Made by a program: the position numbers and the translations under genes
The notes under the pieces: model-generated
Database searches by the model: none
Told to the model about the DNA's origin: nothing
What the model saw: the letters and a program-made list of their open reading frames with translations, nothing else
DNA from: Trichoderma breve
Lineage: Eukaryota; Ascomycota; Sordariomycetes; Hypocreales; Hypocreaceae
Direction: 5' to 3'
Length of the DNA stretch: 64,000 nt
Assembly: GCF_028502605.1 (NCBI RefSeq)
Contig: NC_079232.1
Span: 2,232,001-2,296,000, forward strand
Part shown: piece by piece, positions 1 through 11,859 of the stretch
Numbering within the stretch: the stretch's first letter is position 1
Layout of the letters: each line of letters starts with the position of its first letter

Positions 1-1365
1 GTGCACACATCTCCTGCACGTGATGCACAACCAACTTCAACGGCAGCGGACACCTTGCCACATTACACATGAACGTCTCAAGCGTCTCCCACGGACACGC
101 CGAGTAGCCTGCAAAAAGGGCCGGGTTGGCGAGGAGGCCGCGGGCGGACATGAAGCCTGAGAGGTTCGTGTTGCTGGGCTTCGGCTGTTGCTGTTGCTGT
201 TGCTGTGTGGAGATGTTGTTGTTTCTGCTGGGGGGGTCTTCTTTGATGGTTAGAGTTGCTAGGTCGGGAGGGGAGGTTGATCTGATGGGGAGGGCTGCGA
301 GATCAAAGACATCGCCGGAGAGCAGGATGGGGAGCGTGCGCGAGTACTTTTCGGTGAGAATTTCGAGGGCTTCGGTGAAGATGGGGGTTGTTGAGGGGGT
401 GTGGCGAGTTCGAGGGTGGATGGTGACCCAGTCGACGAGGCGGTTTTGGGGATGTCCTATGACTGTGTCGAGATAGTCCATTGTTCTCCTGAGTTTGAGT
501 GAGTGTGAGTGCTTCACTTATAGTAACAACATATCGGCCCCCTTACCTTAAATCATCGTGAACCCGTATCTTGACGCTCACACTACGGCCCTTGGGGCTG
601 TCTATGTCCTCCTCCATCCCCACGGCCCATCCGTCTCTGGCCAGATGCTGTCTCGTCTCAATTACCATGTCACGCACCAGCTCTCTCTTGTTCATCAACG
701 CGGCTCCGAGCGTTTCCGCGCAAGCCCATGACTGAGGACATCCGCAGTTGAGGTCTACGCCCTGTGCAAAAGGCGCGACGAGGGTTGAGGCGCGGGCGAG
801 TTCTAGGGGCACGTTTGCGCCGAACTGGACTATTGTGGGAGGCTGGACGCCTGAGGTTGATACTGTGAAGTCTGGTTTTTTGTTGGCCTTGATTCTCTTA
901 CATCTCACTTTGTCTGGTGTGGTTTTGTGGTTAAGAAGGCATACCGCTGTCTCTGGCAAACTGATTCCTGTTGAACTCCTTGGCCAGAATCATGGGCGTC
1001 CAGCATAGGTCAACGCCATATTTGTGAACTGTCTGGCGAAAGGCAAGCTGCGCCGATGATGCCTGTCAGCTCGAACTCTTCAAGAATCCTCACAACTGTT
1101 CAATGCACGCTTCATCTGCTAGTACTTGCCTTACTGTAGCGCACCATGGGCGCACAGGCATACAGAAACCGATCTTGCCTCCTCGCAGCATCAAAGATCT
1201 TGAGCGGACTAAATATCACAGTGAGTTAGTCATGATGAAACCAAGTCTTACCCTGCACCGCTGAAAATTCGATACCGGATTCAATCACATGAGCGTTGGT
1301 TGAATTGAGTAGACTCACTGTGAGGAGGCTGAGGGTGTATCTTCATCCCTGGTGATGGAACCCAT
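1..1365 (-). CDS. dus4: tRNA-dihydrouridine synthase Dus4, 3' end missing
   Basis: Flavin-dependent reduction of uridine to dihydrouridine in the D-loop of cytosolic tRNAs (Dus4/DUS4L family). Exons on the minus strand: 1365-1319, 1208-1130, 1047-945, 871-547, 488-<1. Visible family motifs in order: PLKIFDAARR, YACAPMVRYSKLAFR, WTPMILAKEFNR, QFGAN, the active-site block LNCGCPQSWACAE (catalytic Cys), KIRVHDDLRRTMDYL and MSARGLLANPALFAGY. The C-terminal helical part runs off the left edge. Intron 2 uses a GC donor (AAG|GCAAGT), which is needed to keep the K-L-A-F-R frame. A glutamine run not expected in this enzyme sits in the last exon just before MSARG. The start at 1365 is the nearest ATG to the first conserved segment; an in-frame ATG at 1512 is an alternative. 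Intron 1 could also hold a 9-nt in-frame exon (CGGTGCAGG). Family is certain; the N-terminus is not. Confidence 0.9.
184..207 (-). repeat. CAG/CAA trinucleotide run inside dus4
   Basis: Imperfect CAGCAA repeat read on the minus strand as about seven glutamines in the Dus4 C-terminal half, preceded by an Asn/Ser-rich stretch. It is in frame with the enzyme and lies in a segment that looks like a species-specific loop insertion. Confidence 0.75.
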
Positions 1366-2019
1366 GCTGGGCAGCTTGAGGATCGTTTTGTGTGTTTTTG
1401 ATATGAGCCTGTGTAAGTTTTCATTGGAAGATGATGACAAGACTTTGGTTAGTGTCAGTGTGAATAAGCCATTTTCGCCTGGATTACTGCATCTGAGACT
1501 AGACAGCCCCACTGCACATCACTGGAACTAAGATTTGGGCCTAAAAGTCTTGGCTGCTTAGCTGAGTCGAAACATTTCAACGACCTCTTATTGCTCTTAT
1601 TATAAGGGCTGATGCCTGGATAATTGTTTCATCAAGGCAATCGTGTTTTATGCTTTGCTAGTTCTCATGAAAATTCATTCAATTAACTGTGAAGGAATCG
1701 GATTGTTTCATGCCATGTCACCAGTTTGTATTACGAAAAGCACAGAAGTTGAGATAGTAAATCACTGTGTGTATTGACTGATTTTCCCCATTCACTTGCC
1801 TAAATGGCGTCTATGTAAATATGTTGCTTGACCCAAACGGTATAAGAAAACCTGAAGATAAAAGAGGCCAGCCTCGCAGCAGGGGATTATGAAATTATTG
1901 TTTTGCTTTTCCGCACGCTGCCTCTCATAAAAGAAAAACCCCTTGACTCATTGTACATGCCGACGTATATTCACAATTTGCCCATTAATCCGTTCCATTG
2001 TTCCCAGTTCGTTCAGCAC
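1366..2019. other. Intergenic, dus4 promoter side
   Basis: Fairly AT-rich stretch between the dus4 start and the 3' end of the cupredoxin gene, both on the minus strand. It should contain the dus4 promoter and the cupredoxin 3' UTR. I see no coding signal beyond the optional upstream dus4 ATG at 1512. Confidence 0.5.
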
Positions 2020-2702
2020 TTAGATGGCGAAAGCAACGGCAGCGCCAACGACGGCCATGGCCATGCCGCTGACAGAGCCAAGAGCAGCAGCGGCGTTGGT
2101 GGTGCTGGCCGAAGCAGGCGCACCGCTGGTGGCGCTGCTGCCGCCGCCGGACGTGGTCGAAGAGGGGGCAGCGAGGATCTTGCCGCCAAAGGAGTTGCCG
2201 GTGCTGGGAGACTCGTTGGTGGTGACCTTCTTGGCAGCAGCCTGGAACGTCTCGAATGTCTTGGTGGAGGAGGTGTTGGCGTTGACGACACCAACCATGC
2301 CGGCACCGCAGTGGTTCATGACGGTCTGGGAGCAGTAGAACCAGATGGGAGTGGTGTTGTTGACTTCGACCTGGAAGACGTTCTCCTGGATATAGCTGTT
2401 AGTACACATGCGGTAGTATAACGCTTGTATATAAATTTCCTGCCACTTACGTTCTCGCCAGACGCGGTAGGGAAGAAGCCAGAGTAGAAACCACCCTCAG
2501 CCTTGGGCTTGCAAGGAGTAGCAAAGTCGGCAGCAACAACACTGTGGTTCTTGGGGTGGTAGTGGAACTCCAAAATGTCGCCGACGCTGGCCTTGATGTC
2601 GTTAGGGGTGAAGGCGAGACCGCTCTGGCCGACGTCGATGCGGATGGTCTTTGCGCTGGCAACAGCGGAGAGGGTGGCAACGGCAAGAGATGTGAAAAGC
2701 AT
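2020..2702 (-). CDS. Secreted GPI-type cupredoxin (extracellular serine-rich protein)
   Basis: Predicted 205-residue secreted protein, exons 2702-2451 and 2385-2020. The intron has a GTAAGT donor, a CTAAC branch point and a CCAG acceptor, giving SGEN|ENVFQVEV in frame. Residues 1-17 form a signal peptide (MLFTSLAVATLSAVASA). One plastocyanin-like domain follows: FTPNDIKASVGDILEFHYHP, then NHSVV (His ligand), FYCSQ (Cys ligand) and NHCGAGMVG (His and Met positions), so a type 1 copper site is plausible. After about residue 130 comes a Ser/Thr/Ala-rich stalk and a hydrophobic C-terminus (AMAVVGAAVAFAI), typical of GPI anchoring. Fungal members are cell-surface proteins often linked to development or host contact; the role of this one is not known. 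The leader upstream of the ATG is purine-rich on the + strand. Confidence 0.88.
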
Positions 2703-5702
2703 TTTGGCGGTTGTTTGTTTTGTTGTGTGGGTGTTTTGGTATTAGAAAGAGAATGAAGAAGAAAGAACTGTTGAATCGCTGGCAATTGGGGTATCACTTG
2801 AGTAGGATTGTTTTGTTTGGTCTGAGGAAAATATCAAGAAAGAAACAGTCAGGAACCTGAGGGTGTGCTGGCCTTATATGCATCCTTCCTTCCATTGTCG
2901 TCAGCGTCTGGCCACGGGATGCCTCATTCCAAGATGGGACTGAGAAGCACGGCATGGCGCTCAACGAAACAAGTTCGCGCCTCGCTGTCCAGGTCCGAAA
3001 CACATGCCGGGAAATAAACCAAGCCAGAGCTCCTGCCACTACCCCTGGCCGTTCCGTGTTTCCGTGGAGGAGGAAACTCTTCACGAGGACAGACAGATTC
3101 ACAATGCGACTCTAATGGAGTCCGGGAGGGGCGTGTGCTGAACATTGATGGCGCATTGGCCTGGCTGACTCCTTTGAATCCTGCTTATAGAAACGATGCA
3201 GTGCGATTTCCGCTTTGCGTATAAGCTAGCACAAGGCACTACGGTAGTGCTCCGCGCCAGTGCAAATCCAGTAGTGTCAGGCACAAGTAATTGATGCTAG
3301 TATGGACCCGAATTTGTGTTTCTGTACTCCGTATAGCACTCCGTAGTCGAGGGAGCATTGCCTAGATTGTCTGGAGCTGAGGCCTATGGGGGCCGCGATG
3401 CCGCATACGGAGCACAGCGTGCCAGATTGAATGTTGTATTGGGCATGGATCGTTCGGGACCAAACCGAGAGCTCCCCTCGTCACCAGCTGAGACGCCTGT
3501 GCCCTCAGATAGGACATGTCCTTTGGTCGAATTAGGCACAAGGGTAGCCCAGGGGCTGCCTCACGGTGGACTAAGCTTGTTTATTGAAAGCAAACTTGCG
3601 AAAGTCACCTGCAATAAGGACTGGGCTAGCGTTTCTCTGCTGTTTCTCGTTCGCTCGCTTGCCTTGCGCTGGTCGTCGTGGCTCCAAGCAGAGGGCCTGT
3701 CTGTCGCCAGCCTTGAGGATGAGAGCCTCCATGCTCCATGCTCAGTGTACGAGTAGCCGCTGCATGGATGCAAGTGCCATGCCTTCGAGATCCGCCCCCA
3801 GCGCCCGCTTGATGATGCTCGTCCAATGATGATGGCGATGATTTGCAAATGCTGCTCCTCTTGTAAACGCGAGTGCCGTCATCTGCAGTGCAAATCCCCA
3901 CGCCTCTTGACCCTGATGCCGACGCCGATGCAGAGCCCACTGCCGCTCAACACAACTTTTCCCCCTTTCGTTTCACGTCTTGTTTCCATCTGTCGCCTTC
4001 ATGTCAAGGCGCTCTGGCCAAACCGTGGCGCGACGGACCGTCGACGTGCTGATACGCCCCGTGCTTCGAATATTCCCCCGACTCGGATGCAAAAAGTGCC
4101 GACTGCAGCATGAACCCGGGCTGGTCTGGGCACCCTATCAGACGCCAGCATTTCCCGCCAAGGGGTCGGTTTCGAGCAATCAAGATGAGTGAGCCGCTCC
4201 TAAAATAGCTTTGCGACCAGGGCTAGCCTAGCAGCTGGAAAATCTGGAGATGGACAAAGAGATTTTGAGACAGGAGAAACAAGGCCAATGCGGGGGTCGA
4301 TGCGTGTTAGTGACATGGATTTTGTTTTAGCGCTCTTGCCTGCTGGGAGAGGTGCTGGAGCGACGCTGGAGAGGTGCGTTTTAGTGGCCTCAAACATGGA
4401 TTGACGTTTTAGCAATTGAAGCCCCATGGGAGCGGCACATCATCATTGATCCACAAAGTATTGATGCCTTCAATATGAAGCGCTCTACCAAGCTCCCAGT
4501 TACCTATCAAGAACTTTGGGAGTGCTCTGTCTGGTACTGTACAAACAAACTCAACTCCCCTGATACCCCCTTTCATCCACCCACGTCTTTGGAGTCTGGT
4601 CATTGCCAATGTAACCCTATTGTTTCCAAGACTCGCAATCTGTTGCCTCTTGGCAATCAGCACTGACTAGTGAGAACCGACGCTCTATAAACGAAGAAAA
4701 CAGCCTTGCCCGTATAAGATTCACAAAGTACAATAGTCATCCAAGTGAATAAGCAATCAGGTCCACTTTAACTCTATCAAAGTCAATAGTTTGCGAATAA
4801 ACAAAGGCTCATGTCATCACTAAAAGAGATAGACAAGTGGCTAACTCCACGATAGCCTCAGACGCATCTTGGCACTCCCCAGCTTGGAACTTGGCATTTA
4901 CCGTATTCAGTCGCATTGGTCATATTCTTCATATACCTCTAGGACTCAATATACAGCATTATTTAGAAATAGTGGTATCTTATCAAGAAGTATGAATAAT
5001 GCTGACAATGGCATTTCGTCACCAGATCCATTTCCGTACAACTCAGACAAGCAATAGTCTCTTTCACCCCAGTCAACTCAACTAACACCGAGCCACCAAC
5101 AGTCCATCTTAGATTGTCTGTGCTCATGCTTGTTTTACTGCTCACATCAGATTCTTAGTTCCAGGGGACACATGAATTACAGGCAATATCCAGCAATTTG
5201 ACTATTCTATCCCGTTGGCTACAGTAAGACGGCTTGCGTCCGCGCCCCGAGCCGCCGCCGATAATCCAAGGGGACCTGTCAAATTCGTGCTCCGAGAACC
5301 GACTCCCGTTGATGCCGTGCTTCTCACGGCTGTCGGTTAGCCTTCTTACTCGTTCGTCGAGGGTAAAGTGGTGGGAAGGCTATAGTAGCATCATATGTCA
5401 AAGAAGCTTCTCACCTATTACCTACTACCGAGTGGCAGTGACCGGTGATGTCGATATAATTACTGTAAATGGCAAGCTGCCCGACGCTGATCTGCTTTAT
5501 CCCAAAGTAAGACTCGCATTGTCTTGCCCATTATCATGGTACTTGTGGATACGAATTTCTATATTCTTATTTCCTACTACGTAGTTGCGCCTGGAAACAA
5601 GGAAACAGTTATACAAATGACCTTGAGCCAAGATCGTCTTACACGCCCAAAATGCAAAGACCCCGTGTCCGATTCGCCATACGCCCATTCCCATAGCCCA
5701 GT
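2703..5702. other. 3 kb gene-free region
   Basis: Between the cupredoxin start and the 3' end of the RBR gene. The open frames here are short, overlap on opposite strands and match nothing I recognise. The left part should be the cupredoxin promoter; AT content rises in about 4.7-5.2 kb. No tRNA, transposon ends or clear tandem repeat was seen. Confidence 0.45.
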
Positions 5703-7985
5703 TTACTCATTATTCTCGTTGGTCTCAGCGGCGAACAAACTATCCGCGTCGTCTTCAGTCTCTCGAAGCTCCATTCCCACAAGCAATCGCTCACGCTCCA
5801 GAATCACCTCTTGAATCCACTTCTTCTCCGCCACCATTCGCCTCGTCAGGTCCGTCTCCTTGTCCACATATGCTGCGTCATTCCTCTTCCTCGCGCTGTA
5901 CATGAGTTCCTCCTTCACAGTTCGCTCATCCTCGAGCTTGGTCCGATAATGGTGTAATTGGTCGTCCCTCCACCTCTGCCACGTCCGGTACGCCAGATCC
6001 ATGCGCTGGCGCAAAGGCAGCATGCTTGCTTCTACCCGTTCTTCCCCATCAACTTTATCGGCCCAAAAGTCGCGAAGCTGGGCCAGATAATCCTCCTCTA
6101 ATTGACGCTCCAGGTCTGCTCGAGCAGCATATTCCTTGTCGTATTTATCCTCTCTAGCTCTGATTTTGATCTGCATTAGCGAGTCAAGATTGTCACGCTC
6201 AGCTTGCTGTCTCTCTTCGAGTTGTTTCTTCGCTGACTCGGCTTCCGCAGCTAGGTCTCTGGCATATTCGTCTTGCTTTGAATCAGCCATGACCTGTTGG
6301 AGCTCATGAAGTTCATCCAGCATCTCGCGTAGCTGCTGGTACTTGATTTCAACTTCTTGTCTGCGGACCTGTTCCATTTTCAGCCGCTCTTCAACTTCAG
6401 CTTGCCAACGTTCCAGCTCCAGCCTCTCATTCTCCAGCCTTTCAATCTCGCGTGTCCAAGCTTCTTGGCGCTCAAACTCCTCGATCTGGGCCAGAATGTC
6501 GCGCAGCTCCTCTGCTTCTGTTCTCTCGTTAATTAACCTCTGCCCCCTGCGAGCTTCGGCTGCCTGTTTGATGGCATGTAGTTGTTCCATTGTACACCCA
6601 CAGGTTCTCCACCGAAGCCCGCAGACGTAACAGAACTGAGCACCGCATCTGCACGTCATATGTTGACACGCCTCCTTGTGTTCCACCAAGGCATGACAAG
6701 AGTAACAATGCTTCCAACCTTCTTCCTCTGCTAACAGGTTGGTCAAGTTCAAGTCTTGATCCTGAGGGCAGTCGTTGTTCCCGTGTGCCTGGCCTCGGCA
6801 GATGGTACATGTAACGTGATTGCGTTCGCAGCGGGCTTGACGCCTGGCGAGACTGATTTTGCCAGGCTTAATCCAGACGCCACAATCAGGAACGTGACAA
6901 TATACTCGTTCGCTGACGGGAATTTCCCACTCCGATGATCTTTCGTGAAACGTCTTTTTCAGCTCGTCGGGAATATTCTTCAGAACGGTCTTGAAGGGGA
7001 TCTGATTTAAGCAGCACTTAGGCGGCCACTGTTGTTCATTTTGAACTGCTGCTGTTACTAGACGGACGAAGCAGTCGCGGCAATAACTATGACATGGGAC
7101 CTTGACTGTATGTTTCACGGGGACGTCGTCGAGGCATGAAACGCATTCCCTAAAAAGAGAAACACAGAGAGTTAGCTAAAAGAAACCAGAACAAGAGACG
7201 AACTCGAGGGGTTAGGTATGGATATAAAGGACTTACACAAGTGCATTCGGATCAGTAGACTTGAATAGCCTGGTCTTTTTGAGCGCAGCAATAGCCTCCA
7301 AAGTTTTCGGATCGGCCGACTTCGGGTCGACAGACATAATCTTAGTCTCTAGTTTGTGTTGAAGAGCTTCACGAGCCCGCCCAGCAGCACTGCTTTCTCC
7401 CCCTTCCGGACTGCGCTGGAATAAATTGCGTAAAGCAAACTTTCGACGTTTCTCTTCTTTGATAGGTACTCCCGGTGGGCCCAAGAGAACGAAATCTGGC
7501 ACAGCCCCTGACATGACCAAATCTTCCGAATTCTTGACTCTGGTACCTGATGATTCGGCTGGCGGATCCTCAGGTGGAATGAATATGGGTAAATAAGGTT
7601 CTTTTCCCTTTGCCTTTTGTTCCTCTTCCGCTGTCCGACGAGCAGCTTCCTCTGCAGCCTCCTTCTTGAGGCGTTGCTCTTGGCCGACTCGTGTTTTGAC
7701 GTTTTCAATCGAAGTGAAGACGATATCTAGGAGGATCTGAGATGTGACGTTGGGCGTTTTTCTAAGTGCTGCCGGCGGGTCGTATTCATGCCAGTCGATG
7801 CCATTGATGTCACCATCGGCTGGTTTCTCTGTTGAAATTGGCGATTCGAGTTGTTCGCTTTTTCTTTTGACAGCATCTTGTAGCTTTCCTAGCGCTGTAT
7901 ATGGGTTTTCGTAAAAGTCGATGCAGTCCTCGGGCCCGAGAGATGCGGACACGAGAGTATGTAGCTCGACCGTGGATGTAGTCAT
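5703..7985 (-). CDS. RBR-type E3 ubiquitin ligase with C-terminal coiled coil
   Basis: Predicted 731 residues; exons 7985-7237 and 7149-5703, with the splice completing the first RING1 motif (V-E-C-V-S-C). Residues 1-249 are a low-complexity, partly charged N-terminal region. RING1 starts at C252-x2-C255, with PCHSYCRDCF following. The IBR includes YCHVPDCG (C334, C339) and CTICRGQ. RING2 runs C398-x2-C401, then C411, C416, C418, C423, C426; by alignment with Parkin and HHARI, C411 in EACQHMTC is the catalytic cysteine that accepts ubiquitin from E2 before transfer to substrate. From about residue 440 to 690 there is a long Glu/Arg/Gln-rich region likely to form coiled coil, ending in a short acidic tail. 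No ubiquitin-associated or Ariadne domain is recognisable. Substrates are unknown. The start codon is the only good ATG before the conserved part. Confidence 0.9.
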
Positions 7986-9559
7986 CGTGGTGGTTCAGCT
8001 CTCCTCGAGCAGAAGCTGCGCGTGTGTCCTACAGTGCGTGCCTTGGTAGGATGATACTCGAAATCGCACAGCAGAACACCACAGAGCTTTGGATTTTGAC
8101 GACTTCACTCTTATAAACCAAAGTATGTAAACGAAAGAACAGCTTAACAGCTCTAAGCTGCCACAACAACTACGACATGACGCTATAAATGGACTCGTGC
8201 TACCTGCACCGGCATCAGACGGCCTGTTAGCCAGGAGCCGCAAGCTTTAGGCTGCTGCTGCTCATCCCTTGAGCAAGGCACCCCGACCCAAGCAAGTCAG
8301 CCTCCTCATGGCTTAGTCCATACTCAAGACGGCAACCCAGCCAAGCACTCGCGGGGAGCAAGCCAGTTTCTCTGCGCAAATCTGGGCCAGTAGGATGCCG
8401 GCACGCACCACCGCCTGAGATGGCATCGCCTTGCTGTTCACTCATCGTTGGCGGGATGTGGAGAGAAGACGGCAGCGAGGCGTTGCAGCTGAGCTACTAG
8501 CGCAGCTTCAGCCACTGGCCGGACACATGGACTCTCATCGGTATCGCTTTCCGGGAACACGAGGCGGAGAGGGCCCTGTGTTCCAGTCTTGGAAGCATCG
8601 CGAGTGCTGTTTGGCCGCTTTGACGCCGACTCATCGAATGCTCATTAACAGTGTTGGTGCTGCCGGGCTCCGGGGAAACCGGAATCAGCAAGATAACTAG
8701 AACCCCAGTTGACGCTGTTTCACGAACAAAACGAGGACTGGGGCTTGGACAGGGCGATCGCATGGCATGAGTCCATTGCGGGATGGCGGGTTAAGCTGCA
8801 AGGAGTTGGAGATGCGCCTCAGCCGCACGTGTGGTTGGATTCTGTCCACTGAAAGCTTCCACGTGGGTGCCTGGAGTGCACTAGCACTCGCCTTATCAGG
8901 TCCATAGGTACATGCAGTCTGGTGGTCGACCTCTAATAATACGTGCACGTACATACTGGTAAGGACATGAAAGCACCACTTAGACATTTTGCCAGAATTC
9001 AAGGCGCGCAATCCTACCGGGAATTTATCAATATAGGTTTCAGGCCTGGTGTCGAGCGTGCATTAGACGGTTGAGGCTGCATTGCAGTAGACAGCATTGC
9101 CACAATATGAGTCTATTAATAACTTTGATTCACCCTGCAGATGTCACAGTCCCTAGGAAGAAAAGAGATGGATGCGTCAATATCAGAAAACACATGTGTC
9201 GTGCTGTAAGTGGTAATGATGTTCATGTGCTTTAATACGGCCACAAGCTAATGATAGGATATACAATTCTCTATCAAAGAAATCACTCTACCTCGCTACG
9301 TAATAGGTAGAAATCGCAAAATCAAGGCCAAAGATATCAATCGCTGCTTGCCGGTAAGCAGTAATAACACGCAAACACATTTCTCCTCATCGTGCACGTT
9401 TATATGAGGCCACACACGGGTCTCCTCTTACACCTGCATGCCGGGTGCCTGAAATCTCTCTCCGTATCCCTGGAGCCTCACCTAGCACGAACACCTGCCG
9501 CATCCTTCAAGCTAAACCGCAGATGCTCGTAATCAAAGTAGCTTCTGACCGTCATACGT
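7986..9559. other. Intergenic 1.6 kb
   Basis: Upstream of the RBR gene and downstream of the FAH-family gene, both on the minus strand. It contains a CACGTG E-box-like hexamer near 8860. I see no conserved ORF or RNA gene. Confidence 0.45.
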
Positions 9560-10630
9560 CTAGATTTTAGCTTTGGGAGCGTCAAACTCCACCTTGTTGG
9601 TACTGGATGCAAGACAAAGGTGCCCTTTGTTAGCGTCGCCTTGCTTATTACACCTCTCCAAGGATCAGGGGATAAGATGGTAACATACCACGTGCCGACA
9701 CTCTCAAGACCAACCTCGACGACATCTCCATCTTTGAGCCACAGCTGCGGCTTCCGGCCCATTCCTACACCTTCGGGGGTCCCCGTAAAGATGACATCTC
9801 CTGGCAGCAGAGTGACGCCGCGACTGAGGAAGGATATCATTTGTCGTACACTGAAAATCTGGTCTGCCGTGTTTCCGTCCTTTATCCATGAGTCAGTTTG
9901 ACGTTTCTAGTCATCATGTGCTAATCACATACCTGGACGGTTTGCCCGTTGAGTTTGGTCCAGATCTTCAGATTCTGGGGGTCCTTGATGACATCGGGCG
10001 TGACGATGGCTGGACCAAAGGGCGCCCAGCCGTCAAAGGCCTTGCCGAGAGACCACTGGCTTCCTCCGTGCTTGAGCTGCCAGTCTCGGTGAGATACATC
10101 GTTGCCAATGGAGTATCCCAACACATAATCGAGTGCGTCGGCCTCGGACACATCTGTGCATCTCTTGCCAATCACCACAACAAGCTCACACTCGTAGTCT
10201 AGGCCGGTTCCCTCCTGCGCCATCGAGTGGACAGGAATGGGGTCAACAGGGCCGGAGAGAGACGTGATGGGCTTGTAGAACAAGACGGGGAATTTGGGCT
10301 CTGGTAGGTTTGATTCTTTGGCATGTTTGGCGTAGTTGAGTCCCAAGCATCGAACAGTCTTGACATGAGATTGCGCCAAGGGGGCGAGCAGCAGGCGTAC
10401 GCCAACTTCTTGGTCCGTCACATTATACTTGCCAAAGATATCACCCTCGATAATACGGGCGCGCTGAGCTTTTGCAACGTCGCTGACTCCCTGAGGTAGG
10501 ATGGCATCGCCGTAATATGTACGGCCGTCCTTGGCCAAGAAACGGATGAGCCGCTGTTAAGGTTAGTCTAGTGTTCCATCATGATAATAAGCGGCAATGA
10601 GGGCATCCATACAGTAAATCTAGTAGACAT
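9560..10630 (-). CDS. Fumarylacetoacetate hydrolase (FAH) family protein
   Basis: Predicted 290 residues, exons 10630-10613, 10553-9933, 9879-9689 and 9602-9560. The first exon codes only MSTRFT; the last joins through TG|TACC to give the family's usual ending GTCTNKVEF. Conserved FAH-fold elements: [22 protein letters not shown], the metal-binding [12 protein letters not shown] (Glu-x-Glu), [24 protein letters not shown] and [16 protein letters not shown]. Length fits the FAHD1/FAHD2 branch, whose members hydrolyse or decarboxylate 2,4-dioxo acids such as acylpyruvate or oxaloacetate with Mg2+. It lacks the N-terminal SH3-like domain of true fumarylacetoacetase. Exact substrate cannot be told from sequence. 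It is divergent from SDHAF1 with a 422-bp shared upstream region. Confidence 0.92.
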
Positions 10631-11052
10631 GATGGCTTAATTGATGCAAGAAATTGAATTTTTAACAAATACTCTACTGCATAAGAGAATGCCAACAAAA
10701 CGTATAATAAATATTCTACAAGAGTGTCAACAAAAAAAAGGCCAACTTGATTTATCCGATGTCGCGATTCGTGTCTCTTCTCTGCATTACCAAGACAACT
10801 CCGTCCACGGTTGATCGATTACCCTCCACCCAATTCGGACTCCGCTCTGGCGCCGAACCCCCACACAAGCATCTCGATGCTCCCCCAGAGCCCATTTTCC
10901 CAGTTGGTGGGCGCGACAGCTGCAAATATTCCACCAACTATGGGCCGGTGATTTGCCAGCCTCTCAAACAGCGCTTCAACGGCGTAACTCGCGGCGCAAT
11001 AGGCTAGACGAACGACTGCAAGCCATTGATCACAGAACCCTGCACTGCAACG
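10631..11052. promoter_or_regulatory. Divergent upstream region, FAH-family gene / SDHAF1
   Basis: 422 bp between two divergent start codons, AT-rich on the FAH side. It must hold both promoters. The short ORFs on either strand are unlikely to be genes. Confidence 0.55.
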
Positions 11053-11446
11053 ATGCGTCTATCAGGCCTGCAGAAGGAAGTGCTGGCGCTGTATCGCCAG
11101 TGCCTTCGCGAATGCAGAAAGAAGCCTCAGGTGTGTACAGACTGACGTACTCATTAAAGGCTCATTGCTGGAATGAGAGAGCTGGAATTTGAAATCCAAC
11201 TAACAGGGACAAAAGAACACCCGCGCTCACTTTGAAAAGTTTGTGAGGTGAGATGAACTTACATGTCTTGGTACACTCAAGATACCGGACATTGGATTAT
11301 AGTGCTCACATTGTTCTGACAGGGACGAATTCGCACGCAACATTGCCGTCGAAAAGCGCGACTTTGCGGCCATTGAGTTCCTGCTCCGCAAAGGCCATCG
11401 GCAGCTCGACGTCTACTCTTCACCTGGTATCAAGGATATCAGGTAA
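11053..11446 (+). CDS. sdhaf1: Succinate dehydrogenase assembly factor 1 (LYR protein)
   Basis: Predicted 80-residue mitochondrial LYR-motif protein, homologue of human SDHAF1 and yeast Sdh6, which helps deliver Fe-S clusters to, and protects, the SDHB subunit of complex II. Exons 11053-11130, 11207-11247 and 11323-11446 splice in frame. The N-terminus carries the LYR tripeptide (LALYRQCLRECRKKP); the middle gives RAHFEKFVRDEFARN; the end is FLLRKGHRQLDVYSSPGI followed by KDIR and a stop, matching fungal family members in sequence and length. A GTAAGT immediately at the stop codon (AGG TAA GTG) resembles a donor, but the protein ends where the family ends. It is too intron-split to show as one ORF. 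Confidence 0.92.
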
Positions 11447-11859
11447 GTGAGACACTCGCCGCACTTACTAGAGGCCAGGGCAGAATTCTATCTTCAAGCC
11501 ATGGCCTCTTACCTTCGAGACAAGGTAGCACGATATGCGCCATCCATGATGCAAATCGCAGACAGCAGCTGCCCCGGACTCAGTTCTGTGGCCAACTGCT
11601 CTGTTCCTGAACTTTGGATATCCATCTTCAGTCGCTCTTGTCTCCATTAATCATCTAGCCGATATGGCCGCTCTCCCCTCAAACTCCGATGTTCTTCTCT
11701 CTGTTGAAATGACAACACAGAGCTGCATGATCTCTGCTTCATGCTTAGATCAACCAAAACAAAACTTCTTAGCTATCGCATCGTACCAAAGAATCATTGC
11801 CTCAACTGCTTCTCATCTACTTTCCAGTAGCTTCATCTCGTAAAGCTCTCGTTATCTCC
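11447..11859. other. Intergenic, upstream of hypothetical gene
   Basis: 413 bp between SDHAF1 and the next + strand gene. It should hold the SDHAF1 3' UTR and a promoter/leader. A frame runs open upstream of 11860 to an ATG at 11797, but 11860 has the better context (ctccATGG). Confidence 0.5.

Noticed and set aside
1209..1318. 9-nt microexon CGGTGCAGG inside dus4 intron 1
   Set aside because: It keeps the frame (H-G-A-G-P versus H-P) and has passable splice sites, but a single 110-nt intron explains the sequence more simply.
1903..2421. 172-codon + strand ORF over the cupredoxin 3' half
   Set aside because: Antisense shadow of the Ser/Ala-rich stalk; the minus strand has the signal peptide, cupredoxin motifs and a clean intron.
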